Program-made: the position numbers and the translations under genes | Notes under the pieces: generated by a model | The model's database searches: none | The model's input: the letters and a program-made list of their open reading frames with translations, nothing else | What the model was told of the DNA's origin: nothing | Assembly (NCBI GenBank): GCA_003049485.1 | Contig: PYST01000017.1 | Location: 62,001-126,000, forward strand | From: Ophioceras dolichostomum | Taxonomy: Eukaryota > Ascomycota > Sordariomycetes > Magnaporthales > Ophioceraceae | DNA: 64,000 nucleotides | Reading direction: 5' to 3' | In this document: positions 1-11,400 of the stretch, piece by piece | Layout of the letters: every line of letters starts with the position of its first letter | Numbering within the stretch: position 1 is the first letter of the stretch

Positions 1-1385
1 GGATGGAGGTCGGATCTGGCTCGCAGGATTCCAAAGAAGAATTAAGGTTATCGTCTTGGCACGAACACCCACCACCTACCAGCATGTCATTCTCCTGCAG
101 TGTTCGTGATCAGCGTCGAACCATTTAATCCGTCCGTGACGCTTAGAGGACCTGCTATGGTGTGCTGCCTGCCAGGTCCATGTAGTATCAATGCTATCTC
201 TCAACCTGTCCGCGTTGCAGGTGGCTGGCTGCACGGCGCCTTGCGGTGATCTTCCCTGTCCTAACCCCCTAAATACGGATCTTGGCACACTGCTGCCCTC
301 TTGCGTGCATGCGTGCCTTCATTCACACTTCTGTGCAACGATACTGGTTTCTGTGCGAAGGGTCCATACAGACAAGCCAAGACAAGCCAAGGCAAGACAA
401 GACAGACAGGCAGATTGACAGCCTGCTCCCTCCATGGTCGCTTGACGCGTTTTCTCCTCCCACATCATCACCACCATCCCGCGCTGCATTGTCCTAGCTG
501 ATTTGGAGTGGCGCATCCTGCGAGGAGTCTGCCGTGTCCACACACCTACATGCTCGATGACGTGCGCAGCCGAGGTCCACGGGAAGGACAAAGGCGGTCA
601 AGGACTCGGCATTTGGGTTACTCCGGGCTATGATGGCTTGGTGGTTGGTTGGTGGTCGCGCCTGGTTGGCTGCTGGGATTTTCCCCGTGTTCATGTTGAT
701 TTCATATCAATTGTCATCGACGTCTCACAGGCAAAAAATTGCCCATCTCCACGCGTAGAGAGTAGTAATTATCCGGGCCGGTTGGGGTAGTACTAGTACC
801 AGATAGGGACGGACTGTACTCCGTAAGCTTCACTAGGTCAAATCAGAAAAAAGAGTTGAGAGGCGTAAGTAAGCGTGTCAGCCTACCTACCTTACCTACC
901 TACCTACCTGCGGCCCGCGTCTGAGAGAGACAACCGAAGCAACAATCATCTGCTATTAGCTGGCTGCAGTGAGCACACCCTCCCACTCCTCCTCCACCTT
1001 TCCTCTCTCCACTCTGGTCTCCAGAAAATACACATTCAGCCGTACATCCAGCTGGGTGGGCTCCACCGCTACTCCGGGGGAACGGGCACTTCAGTCTTTA
1101 TAGGCTTACGATCGCGATAGCGGCGATACGGGCTGTTTGATTACCCCTGAGCCCGCCCGCCCAGACGGGTCGGATAGCGAGCCCGTGGAGGAGGGGCTGA
1201 TTTCTAATTCACCTCGATCTAATTATCAGCAAGTAAAGGCGCAATGGTGGCACTGATGAGGATTGAATTGTCATAGTTGAGGTTGTGAAACCCTCATTTG
1301 CTCTTACAGGCTGATCAGTAGCGGCATCAGTGGTAGGAGGAGGCGGTGGCTCTGGAGCCAAGTCTATGGTAGCTAGCTAGGTAGC
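1..1385. other. Non-coding left flank
   Basis: I see no recognisable coding exon here. Short open frames on both strands have biased, non-conserved composition. A TACC microsatellite lies at 882-909. If the missing polyketide synthase of the cluster is adjacent, it would start left of this segment. Confidence 0.5.
882..909. repeat. (TACC)n microsatellite
   Basis: An imperfect run of CTAC/TACC units. The same tetramer recurs near 6241-6285, 10550-10570, 12231-12240, 18541-18582, 19911-19947 and 31403-31422, always outside exons. Confidence 0.85.
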
Positions 1386-2721
1386 TCAAGCCTTCCCCTT
1401 CCCCTTGACAGCATGCCCATTCTTGGCTCCTCCTCCTCCAAGGATTCCATTCTTCCCGTCAAGCTGCTGCCCGTCTGTGTCTCCATCTGCACTACCACCA
1501 TCACCAAACTTCTCCTCGCCGTCCGCGAAGATCCTGTGGTGGTCGCCCTCGTCCCAGCGGATGTCGGGCTCGATGCCGGCGAACTTCCACACGCCGTCCA
1601 CCTTGCGGTACCACACGGTTCCCTTGCCGTGGGCGTGGGCCGTCGCCGCCACGGTGGTCATGCTGCCGTCGCCGTTGTCGGCGTAGCGCTGGTGGGCGAC
1701 CCGCATCTGGTGGTAGCCCGTGATCTCAGTGGGGCTGGTCTTGGACCAGACAGACACGCCCACGAGGTGCTGCGTCTTGAGCAGCGGGTTGCCGAGGACC
1801 TTCGGGTCCGACGCCATGACGACGAAGGCGTCGGCTGGCATCGCCTCCCAGAGCTTGTTTAGGAAAGCCCGGTAGTCGATCTGTATTTTTTTTTCTTTCT
1901 TCTTTAGTTGGGTTGGTTCGCCATGAGCGAGGGGGGCGAGTGTAGGGGCCAAGGGGGAGGGGTGGGTGAGATTCAGGTTCGCCAAGAAGGAGAAAAGATT
2001 AGGTACGGTGCAGTGTAGTGGGTGCTCAAGTGCAAGCGCAAGTGCGGCCGCAGAAGAAGGAGTGGGGACTTTGCATCTCAGTATCGGCCTCGCCTCTCGT
2101 CTCCAGATTCGGGCTGGGAGGATGGGCTTCGGGTGGGTGGTACTACATCGTAGTCGTACTCGCAGTCGGAGAGAGACGGGTGGTGACGATGGTGACGGTG
2201 TTGAATGTAGTGGTGGGTCGGCTTTCCTCCAATTCTGTTTCTGCGGAGTTCATGGCGTACCTAGGTACCAAGGCAGGCACGGAAGAAACATAAGAAGGAA
2301 TGTAGAAACGTACCCTGAGCGTGGGGGCGACGCATTTGGAAAGACGGACCCAGTCCTTACTGTCGTAGCTTTCGGCCCACTCGAAGAGGGCCGTCTGGCA
2401 GCCGATGATGTCTGTTGAACCCCGTCATCCAGGCGGTGACGAGGCATTCCAGGTCAGTTCCTGTGATTCTTCGGCCGTGCTGGCTCGCTGGGAAAGCTGG
2501 TAGAAGCGGCTGAACTGCAGCTATGCGGGTTTATCTGTGCGTATCTCTCTTGTGTGTGTGTACTGGGCAGGTATACACTTGTATATGCCTGTGGGCACAT
2601 AGGGCTGGAGTGACAATCAGGCTGAAGTTGATGACCGTCAGGGCAGGGACGGTTGCTGCAACCGTTGTGTAATACGCGGGAGGAACGGCTGAATACCTTC
2701 GAAAGATGGTTGTGTAGCCAT
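1386..2721 (-). CDS. Scytalone-dehydratase-like dehydratase (MdpB-like)
   Basis: Likely dehydrates a reduced polyketide intermediate (a scytalone- or emodin-pathway-type step) in the cytosol. Proposed exons on the minus strand are 2721-2697, 2411-2314 and 1880-1386, giving 618 nt and 205 aa. Exon 2 reads ALFEWAESYDSKDW and ends APTLR; exon 3 opens IDYRAFLNKLWEAMP. Both are hallmark scytalone dehydratase segments. Family active-site residues Tyr30-Asp31 (in ESYDSKDW), Tyr50 (IDYR), His85 (KTQHLVG) and His110 (RVAHQRY) are kept. The stretch that is HSAN in scytalone dehydratase is HGKG here, so Ser129 and Asn131 are both Gly. The last 36 or so residues are a Gly/Asp/Lys-rich tail beyond the family end. 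Exons 2 and 3 are secure. Exon 1 (MATQPSFE) fits in phase and has a plausible start, but its donor gtattc is weak. The 433-bp second intron is long. A melanin-pathway role is possible, but the neighbours favour an mdp-type pathway. Confidence 0.85.
2257..2268. repeat. CCTAGG-centred palindrome inside dehydratase intron
   Basis: GTACCTAGGTAC is a perfect 12-bp palindrome in the second intron of the dehydratase gene. It is one of several CCTAGG-centred palindromes in the cluster's non-coding DNA. Confidence 0.8.
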
Positions 2722-5700
2722 AATGCCGGGAGAATTTTCTGTCGGACTCGCTTGATGGATTCGACCGCACGAGAAAGATGAACCAAAGAACAGCAAGCAG
2801 GTGCTACAGTTCGCGTTTCTGACCTGCCTATTCGAATTCTGAATCATAATGGCCTTTGCGTTGCCTTTTTGCTCTACGAAGATAACGCCTTTTTTTTCGG
2901 ACATGTCGGTCTCTGGCGGCCTCAGGCAATTGGCCAAGGCGTACGCATGCCCGAACTACGATCGCCGAAAAATCGCGAGACCCTTAGCCACTTCCGATTC
3001 TGCTTGGCTCGCTGCTTGGCTAGTTTCGCACTTCTGTGTAGTGATGAAGCCCGTTTGTTGTGGCCCGACTGTGTCGGGGGAGGGGAAGGGGGAAAGAGGG
3101 GAAGGGAGACATAGGGGAGGGCAAGCAAAAGCAAAGAGGGACGATTAGCAGTGTTCCCGCGATAACGATGGGCAGACCCCCAACATCAGAGCCCGGCACT
3201 ACGTATTCATTGGCCACTGAACTTCTTGCCAACACACCCCATTCGCCGGAAGGGGTAGCTTCTCATCTGACTATCTGACTGCAGGGGTAAGAGACAGCTC
3301 ATAAGAAATACACTGATGCATTCAGGTGGTGGTGGTGGGTGGTGGGTGGTGGTGGATGGTAGGTACCAGACGTGATGGTGTGAACGGAACATGCGCATCA
3401 GTGATCGCACGGATAGGGCTAATTAGCACGAATAGGTTGGGCACTCATACATAGTAGCATGTACGTAGCATGAGCTGCAAGACGACTATTGAGGGCAAAT
3501 GTTGCCTGACCTCCGGAAGTACAGGGGGAAGCAGTGGAGGTGGGGCACAGTCAGCGAACCAGGTCGGGATTCTGCTCGTTTATCGAAGGTGAACGGAAGA
3601 CGGCAGCATCGTTGTCCGTTGTCCGTTGAAGCCCCCTGTTCACCTCCTTGATTCCATCTTGCTTGAATTCTGGTCGACTCTTGTTTCGCGGTCGTCGAAC
3701 TAGTGCTCTGTGAGTAGGTACCGACCTTAGCACAGGGGTGTGAGCTATCTCGGCTTGGACTCTTGGCTTGGCTTGCTTGGCTTTCTGACGGGCGGCATGC
3801 AGCAAATTGGCAATCGGAGATTTCGGGGCAACCAGCTAAACCCCACGACTGCCCCCGGCTCGAGCGGCCGGGAGGGTGGTGTGGGGAAGGAGGACGAAGG
3901 GCCAAACGTTTGTCGAGATTTGAGGCTGCAACATGGCAGCTGTGCCGTCAGGCCCCGCGAGGCCCGTGAGGCCCGTGAAGGTACGTGCCAGTGCCAGAAC
4001 TCGCAGGAGGGAGGGAGGACCTCGCGGGTCATTGGCGATTCGCTGCCCCTAATCGAAAGATGGCAGAATCTGATGCTAATTCCGTAAAAACCGCAGCCAG
4101 TTGAGCGTCCCGAGACGCGTTATCTTGGGTTCCTGGTAGGTAGTGTAACGGGCATAGCGGGGCATTCGACCTCCAGACTTCCCTTGGGAAAAGGAACATT
4201 GAAGTTTTCTGCCACTGTGGACACGGGACACTGGCCATTGAGTGCTCCCTGCTCCCTCTGCTCTTCTTGCACTGCACACGTGTCGACATTTGCTTCGAAG
4301 TCGACGGGACATGCGGGCTCTGCGCAAAGTTGGGGTGATAGGGCTGGCACTAGGGCCGTTAAGTTCCGTCCCGTCTTGGAGGTTCGCGGGCGTTAGCGGG
4401 TGTTAGCGGGCCCTTCGCGGTCCGAAGTCGCTGGCGTGCTTGCCCAGAGGCAAAAGCGGGCGGGATGATGTTCAATTCGAGTCAACTTCCCGTCCTCCGT
4501 TCCCTCAAGCCCCTCGGACCCTACGCTGCACCGCGCGTGGGAAAATAAGCTTAAACCGATCTCTCTCGGTTAACAAAAAAAGTATGTGGTTAAGGCCAAG
4601 GCCTCAAAGGATTCCAGGGGACTTGGGGTCGCGATGTGGGTTAATTGGCTGGGATCCTTGTTGGAATGGAACGTGTAGCGAAGAGGGGGGAATTCCGGAT
4701 CCTTCCACGCAACGGTTCTACAGGCCAGGCACTACGAGGTGGCATGTTTTGCGTGTTTGGGTCAGTGCCAACGAAGCTGGTACAGGCGACTTTGTGAGTA
4801 GATCTCGAGATTGGGGTGCGAGGGTGGGGAGAGAAATGAAAGTGACGGCGATTCCCGGAACAGCCAAGGGGGGTGCAACGGGGTACCTACGTTTTCGGCG
4901 ACTGCTGCAGCTTGCTGAACTGTGGTAGCTGATCACCCGCCTGATCACTTACATGAGTCCACTAGTCCAGCAGCAGTTAGCGCTGGCGGCAGACAGGAAA
5001 GCGGGTCCCGGTCGATTTCGTGTCCGGGGAGCGAGGCACGACGAGGGAACCAAATGCTCCTTGGGATTTTCTCACCGCCGTAACCGGCAAAGCTGCAACC
5101 AAGCGTACAGATGACGATGATGATTCTGATGATTTCTGTGCATGTACATGTAAGTAATTCTGGCCTGTGGAGCCGGACAGATGGGATTCTCCGAACAACA
5201 CCCCAATCTCGTCAACCAACAGCCCAGGCAGATGCAACAAGCAAACCACCTGCCCTGCAGGAAGAAAAAAAAGATGGCAAAAATAGATGAGGTGATGGAA
5301 GAAGTTCGTCGAGATGAAGTTGCAAAAAGCAAATTCAAAGCTACAGGAAGCATGTCGTCCGTATCGTACGAAAGACGGGAGCACGAGAAGCATGAGGGTG
5401 TCGGAACATGAGCCCAAATCAGTTGTTGCTCTCCCTCACACACGGGACGGGAAATAACCAATGCCCATACGGATACAGACGAGAAAAACCGAGCTGCAAG
5501 CCGAGTTGCAGCTCGTAACTCAAACCCAACCCACGCCTCATCACCGCCGTATGTATTATGTAGATCCAGATATGACTATTTTTTGCCAGCCACCGTTGCT
5601 TGCCTCGATTTGCTCGTCGTTTTCGATGTTGAACCCCAATGTTGAATCACACTAGCACAGACACAGACACAGGCAATCCCAAGACACCCATCATCACTCC

Positions 5701-5922
5701 TTATCCTCGATCCCTCATCATCATCAACATCATCATCCATCCACCCATCATCCCCTGTATTGGCTCTCCAGCCACTTCGACTACCTACCTATATTCTGAC
5801 ATAGATTTATCACTCCTTAAGCGTCTTTACGGCGTTTCCCCCACATCCCGTACCTAAAATACCTACCTGCCTGCCTACGTACCTCTACTCATCCACACAC
5901 ACATACACACGCAAGAGAAAAA
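2722..5922. other. Divergent intergenic region, dehydratase / AflS-like gene
   Basis: No coding region is supported. It separates the minus-strand dehydratase from the plus-strand AflS-like gene, so it should hold both promoters. A GGT-rich run is at 3325-3355, a CAT-rich tract around 5700-5760, and TACC/TGCC units at 5850-5885, just before the AflS-like start codon. Confidence 0.5.
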
Positions 5923-8401
5923 ATGGCCGCTGCAGCAGCTGCAACAGATCTCGCCCAGCTCGAATTATACACCAGCGACCTCGTGACGGCCGCAAAAACG
6001 CTCGCGGACTACTGCCGCGACGCCCGCTTCGCCTCTTCTGCGGCGGCGGCGGCAGCAGCAGTCGACGGGGGTGCTCTGGGCTCCGCCGCTGCCCTCACTC
6101 CCCTCCAGGTGATCCCCCCGGACGCTCCCTGCGAGGTGCATCGGGCGAGGCGCAACGTCCTCGCCAACGTGGCGCGCTTGCAGACGCTTCTGGCGGAGCC
6201 ACCCGATTTCATCCAGCGTCTCGCCAGCCAGGTACGTTTTCTTACCTCCTTTACCTACCTACCTACCTAGGTACTTAGTTCACCTACCTACCAAGTGGTA
6301 GTTTTTTGCCCCGTGCCCTGTGCCTCCCCGTTGCGATCCCTTCTACTGCCTACTACTGGTTTGCTTTCGGCACCATCACTCACCACCCCTGTCCCCTCCG
6401 CCGCCCCCGGCCAACCTACCAAACACCCCTGTCATGCTGGTCTTCATGCAAGGCTCTCCCCACCAACCGAAACCACACACACTCCACAACGAAAAACCGA
6501 TGGAGACCCTTCCCTCTCTCGGCTACTCTGGCCGCTGAGTGGCTTCGGAGATCTCGGGTCTCAGTGCCGAGGGGGGAGCTAGAAGCTACCTGAGTTGGTA
6601 GCCAGCTCATGGCTGAAAGGGGGCAAAATTTCTCCATCCCCTCCCTTCCCTCTTCCCCTCTTCCCTCCTCTTCCCCCGCATGCCCGGTACTTAGTCCAAT
6701 CCTTCGCATACCCATGCGTCTTCCCTTGTCAGGGAGATGCTGAGAAAAACAAAAAAGCACATTACATATGCTGACTTATTCCCCCTGCCCTCCGATTAAT
6801 AATTTGCCTCTACCTATTTTGCCCACTTTACGAAAAAAGACCCAACTCCTAGCCTGCCTCCAATGGCTCGGCGAGTTCCAGGTCCTCGCGTGCGTCCCGC
6901 TCAACGGCAGCGCCCCCGCCAGGGACGTGGCCGACCTGGCCGGCGTGCCCGAGTCGCAGCTGTGCCGCGTCGTGCGCATGACGGCCACGGCGGGCTTCCT
7001 CCGCGAGCCCTCGCCCGGTTACATCGCGCACACGGCCCTGTCCGCCCCATTCGTCACCAGGCTGTCCTATCTCGACGCGGCCATGTTCCTGGCCGAGACG
7101 GCTGCGCCCTCGGCGCTGCAGATGGCGGCTGCCACGCGAGGAGGAGTAGGAGTAGGGGGACAAGGACAAAACTCCTCGTCGTCGGCGGCAGCAGCAGCAG
7201 CAGCAGCAGCTAATGGTCATCATCAACTTCATCTTCTCCGTGGAGCCGGGGCCGGTGGTGGTGGTGGTGGTGAAAACAGCGCTTATAAACTCGCGTTCAA
7301 CACGGCGCAGACTTTCCAGGCGGCGTACGAGCAGCGGGCTAAGCTTCAGCGCCAATGGCCGGCGTTTCTGCGGTGTGCGGGGGATATGGATGATGGCGTT
7401 GCCGAGCTGCTTAGCCGTCTGGACTGGCACAGTCTGGGAAACGCCTGTATCGTCGATGTAAGCTGGTTTCTTTCTCTCTCTCTCTTTTCCCTTCTTATTT
7501 TTCTTTCTCTCTCTTTTTTTCTTACTCTGTGTTCTTTTATTTTCTGCGCTGGCTGCATATCGCTAATCATCTGACTTGGCTGCAACTCGATACGAATACG
7601 TCTGGACTGGACCTTTAGGTTGATGCACACTCCACCGCTGCCGCATCAGCGCTTGCTGAACTGTACCCGGCGCTCCACTTCGTGGTCCAGATGAGCGAGC
7701 CCGCAGCGTTGCATCAGCAGCAGACGAGCGGGAGGGAGCAGCTCAACCCGCGCATCACGGTGCAGCCGCGAGTGCCCGGGGCACTGCAGACGGTAAAGGA
7801 TGCCGCAGTGTATATCCTCGGCTTGCGCGCTCCGCCCGCCTCCTCTTCCAACTCGCCCTCGACCGCGTCATCAGCAGTTCCTGGTGGCTGCTACGGGGTT
7901 TTCGGGGGCAGCACGCTACATCAACAACAAATGTCCTCCTCATCATCGTCCTTATCCTCCTCGTCCTCGGGTACCGCATCAGCATCAGCCTCGGCCTCGG
8001 CCACCGCCGCCGCCGCGGCGGGAGCAGCGCCTTATTCGTCGGGTGACGCCCTCCCGCTCAGAATACTGGCGGAGCTGCGCGCGCACCTGGGCGTGCTCCG
8101 GTCCAACACGGCCGCCACGCTCGTGCTGGCCCCGAGGCTGCTCCCGGAGCCGGGCACGGTGGACCCGGACGTGGAGGGCATGGCAAGGGTGCGCGACCTC
8201 TCGCTGCTGCAGTTGGCCAACGAGCGCGAGATGGAGATGGCCGAGCTGGTGGAGCTCGTCGAGTCCCTGCGCGACAGCATGGGCCGCCTGGTGGTGGTCA
8301 ACAAGCTCCGGTCTCGCAACAGCGCCACCGTGGCGCTGGGCGTCAAGTACCAGTCCTTCGCCGCCGCCGACGGTCACGATGCGGACCCGGTCCTGCTGTG
8401 A
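5923..8401 (+). CDS. AflS/AflJ-like O-methyltransferase-fold pathway co-regulator (MdpA-like)
   Basis: Probably a nuclear partner of the AflR-like activator rather than an enzyme. Exons 5923-6231, 6840-7457 and 7619-8401 total 1710 nt, 569 aa. The N-terminal half has a winged-helix dimerisation region of the OMT type (ACLQWLGEFQVLACVPLNGS, then AGVPESQLCRVVRMTATAGFL). The C-terminal half keeps the Rossmann-like core (ALAELYPALHFVVQMSEP). The SAM-binding motif I, normally Gly-rich in active enzymes, reads VDVDAHSTAAAS, so catalysis is doubtful; this is also the known state of AflS-type proteins. Ala-, Ser- and Gln-rich low-complexity inserts (7185-7209 and 7840-8030) lengthen it. The first intron is 608 bp, ends AAAAAAG and is full of TACC and C-rich repeats. 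It is on the same strand as the AflR-like gene, 5.5 kb upstream. An alternative annotation would be sterigmatocystin 8-O-methyltransferase-like. Confidence 0.85.
7188..7209 (+). repeat. (GCA)n coding trinucleotide repeat
   Basis: A pure GCA run in exon 2 of the AflS-like gene, encoding polyalanine. It is likely length-variable between strains. Confidence 0.85.
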
Positions 8402-11400
8402 GACTAATCCTGCAGCGAGAAATCCCGTGAAGGGGGAGGAGGAGGAGAGTTACACTGCATACAGTCCAGAGTTTGCCTCTCATTTTTTTTCTTCTCACGC
8501 ACCTCTCCGTTGTTATTAAGGGTTCGGGCATGGTGAGAGAACGGACGATAGCGGAGGTTGGTGGTGTGGTGAGAAAGAGGGGAAGGGGGAGAGGGAAAGG
8601 GGGAGAGGGAAAGGGGAGGAGGGCAGATAGGGAAGGAAGCGTCAACGTGGACGCGCCACCGCCAGCCGAGCGTTTGAGTCGAGCAGTTGAGCGTCTGGTT
8701 CGTTCGGTATAGATTTTTGTTGGCAAACGAGTGCTGGTTCGCCATGCGTGGTTCCTCCGTTCGGTGGGATTGGGGGATTGGGGGGGGATTTTTGCGGGAC
8801 TGCGACGTTGGCCAATCGCATTTCGGCTTTTGTACGAACTGAACCAATCACTTCTGATCGACACTGATGACACTGATGATAATCTGAACAAGCACGCCAC
8901 CGGTCCCGGACAAGGAAAATGTGGACAAAACCTTAAGACATTTTAGCTTTGCTTGGTTCGGCCGCGTATCTTTGCTTGGGCCGCAGGAGAAAAAAAAAGA
9001 CAAGAAAGACCTGCGGGGAACCAGTGTTGCATTCCTATTGCCCAGTTGTGGCTATTTTTTTCGCGCTACGCCTCTCGCTGGCTTTCGAACCGTTTGAACT
9101 GTTTGAACTGTGCCGCCCAGTGTGTTCGTCTTGTCTTCCTGTCGCGGGATGCTCCGGAAGCGTGGACGCGTACATGCGTCGATCAGTGCATACTGAGTGG
9201 TAATTCTCGTCTGCTCTTGGCTTTTTGGGCCTCCATTCTCCCTTTATCCGTCTGAGTTCTTGTGCGATTTCCCATCACAGGCATCAGCTCGGCGAGATGC
9301 GAAAAGGGGCAGGCTGTTGCTGTTCTGCTGCTGCTTCGGCTTCGTTATCTGCTGCAGCCGGCACTAGGCTTTCATGGCTCGCTGACAGCAGGGAGGGGAG
9401 TGAGTGAGTAGCATGGTGATACGTGCCGAGGGCCGGTCGACCTACATGAGTGAGCTCGACTTCCTCGTACGAACAACCACTCGTACGGCCAATGGTCAGC
9501 AATGGTTACCACCACCAAGGCCGTTGCACGACACTAGCCAGCATCATTGTACCCGTAGTTCCGTAAAACCAAAATCAAGAGCTCGTCCCGAGCCCCCGAA
9601 AGGCTAACCTACTGTGGCCAAGACGGCGGCCCAGATAGCGAGCAACGGATAAGCCGCTAGCGACTGATGAACTAGGTTAAGGGCCATAAACCCTGCAGCC
9701 CGTTGCAGCCCTTTAGAATTAGCAGCCGATTAGCAGCCATCGGGAAGTTCTCCACGGCCAAACCGGCCGGCAAAGCACGAAATCGATCCGCCACCCTACG
9801 CCATGATTGCTGTTGATTACAGGTGTTTGGCGTCTGGGGGGGAAGCCACGAAGCTCCTGCCAAGGAATGCCAATAAGCTGACAGCCCCCCTCCATATGTC
9901 CCATTACCATTCACGACCCAGCCTTGGATCGCCAGTAGTCGCGCGCTGCGGCCGTGAGCCCATTCATTGCCTATCCACTCCCCGATGGAGGAGGATATTT
10001 ATGTGCCTCCAGTGAGGTCAGGTAAGTTATCGTACCTCGATAGGTCAGCAGTGGCGATGTAAGGGCGGGGAATAGCAAAGATACGCCAGATAGAGAAATG
10101 CAGCCAGGCAACAATATTGATGAGACTGAGGTAGTAGCGCCGGCGGCGTGCTCGAGTATCTCCGCGGTAGCCCAGACGCCGCCGACGACGACATACGTTG
10201 TACGTTCAGCCCAGGAAGCACAGCAGCGTCTATACTTGAGACACCTGACAAAGCACGCGCTATCCACGCTGGATCCGCCGAACCGCAGAGGAACTACAAT
10301 GACCCAGCGCGTGTGCGACCCTGACGTCTAGATTGGGCCACCCGTACGAGCTGGGAGCCATCGGCTGCACCTTTTCGTGGTATCCTGTGGAGTTCTTGGT
10401 GGCATTGAATCCCAGAGGTATTCGTGTTCCCCAGACTTTGCGTTCGTGCGTTCCAGTGTCCATCCCAGTGTCCATCCCAGTGTCTCAGTGTCCCGGCGTC
10501 TTAAAGCATGTGTCCAGAGAACGATGCGAGCTCGCGACTACCTGACCTGCCTGGTAGGTAAGGTAGGTACCTTAGTAATAGTGGAGAAGTGGAAAATAGC
10601 CTCACTCGGGAGTACTTCTGTGTTCAATGATCTGACGTCGGCGTGCTGCGGAAGGGTGGAGGCGCGAGCCGCCCGCCGCCTCCCGTGCGGATGCGAGCTG
10701 TGAGCTGTGAGCGGTCGGCTGTCCAGGTGGTGCTGCGATGCTGCTGCGATGCTGCTGCGATAGAGAGAGATACCAGATATTGGAGAGCTGGGGTCGGAGA
10801 TGGACGATGTGGAGATGGTATGATGATGAAGACAAAACAATCAAGAAGAGGGAGAATGGGGGAACGGCCGGGGGGAGCCGGGGGGAACGGTGGTATTTCG
10901 AGGGCGACACGAAGCAGACAGCGTGAGCAAGGGGCGACGAATGGGAAGCTGGCTGGGTGGGATGGAATCGAGTTGGCCTGAGGTGTGTGTGGTGTGTGTG
11001 TATTTGGCCGAATCCAACGAACCAGAGCAGAGCAATCGAGCGCCATCTCCAAAGTTTGAGTGAATTGAGTTAATGTTGGGACCTGAAAGCACAACGGGGG
11101 CGCTGTATTCGTCCCGATTGACTGGCTTTGATAGGCGATTGGAGGGGGGGCGGTGAAGCCTTCGCTTCCAGGACAAGCGTGCTGTTGCAGGCCCCATCCA
11201 CATTCAATGCCAGGTGGTAGTTAGGAATTTCAACGAGCTCCATCCAGCCAAACTCAAACTCCAGCTCAGATCGAAATTTTGCCAAATTTACCCAAATACC
11301 AACATACCAAAAAGAACCTGATGGAAATTTTCCACAGAGCACAGCTCCTAACGCTCGACACGGGAAGATGGTCAGCAATTGATTCGATATCAAACCTCGT

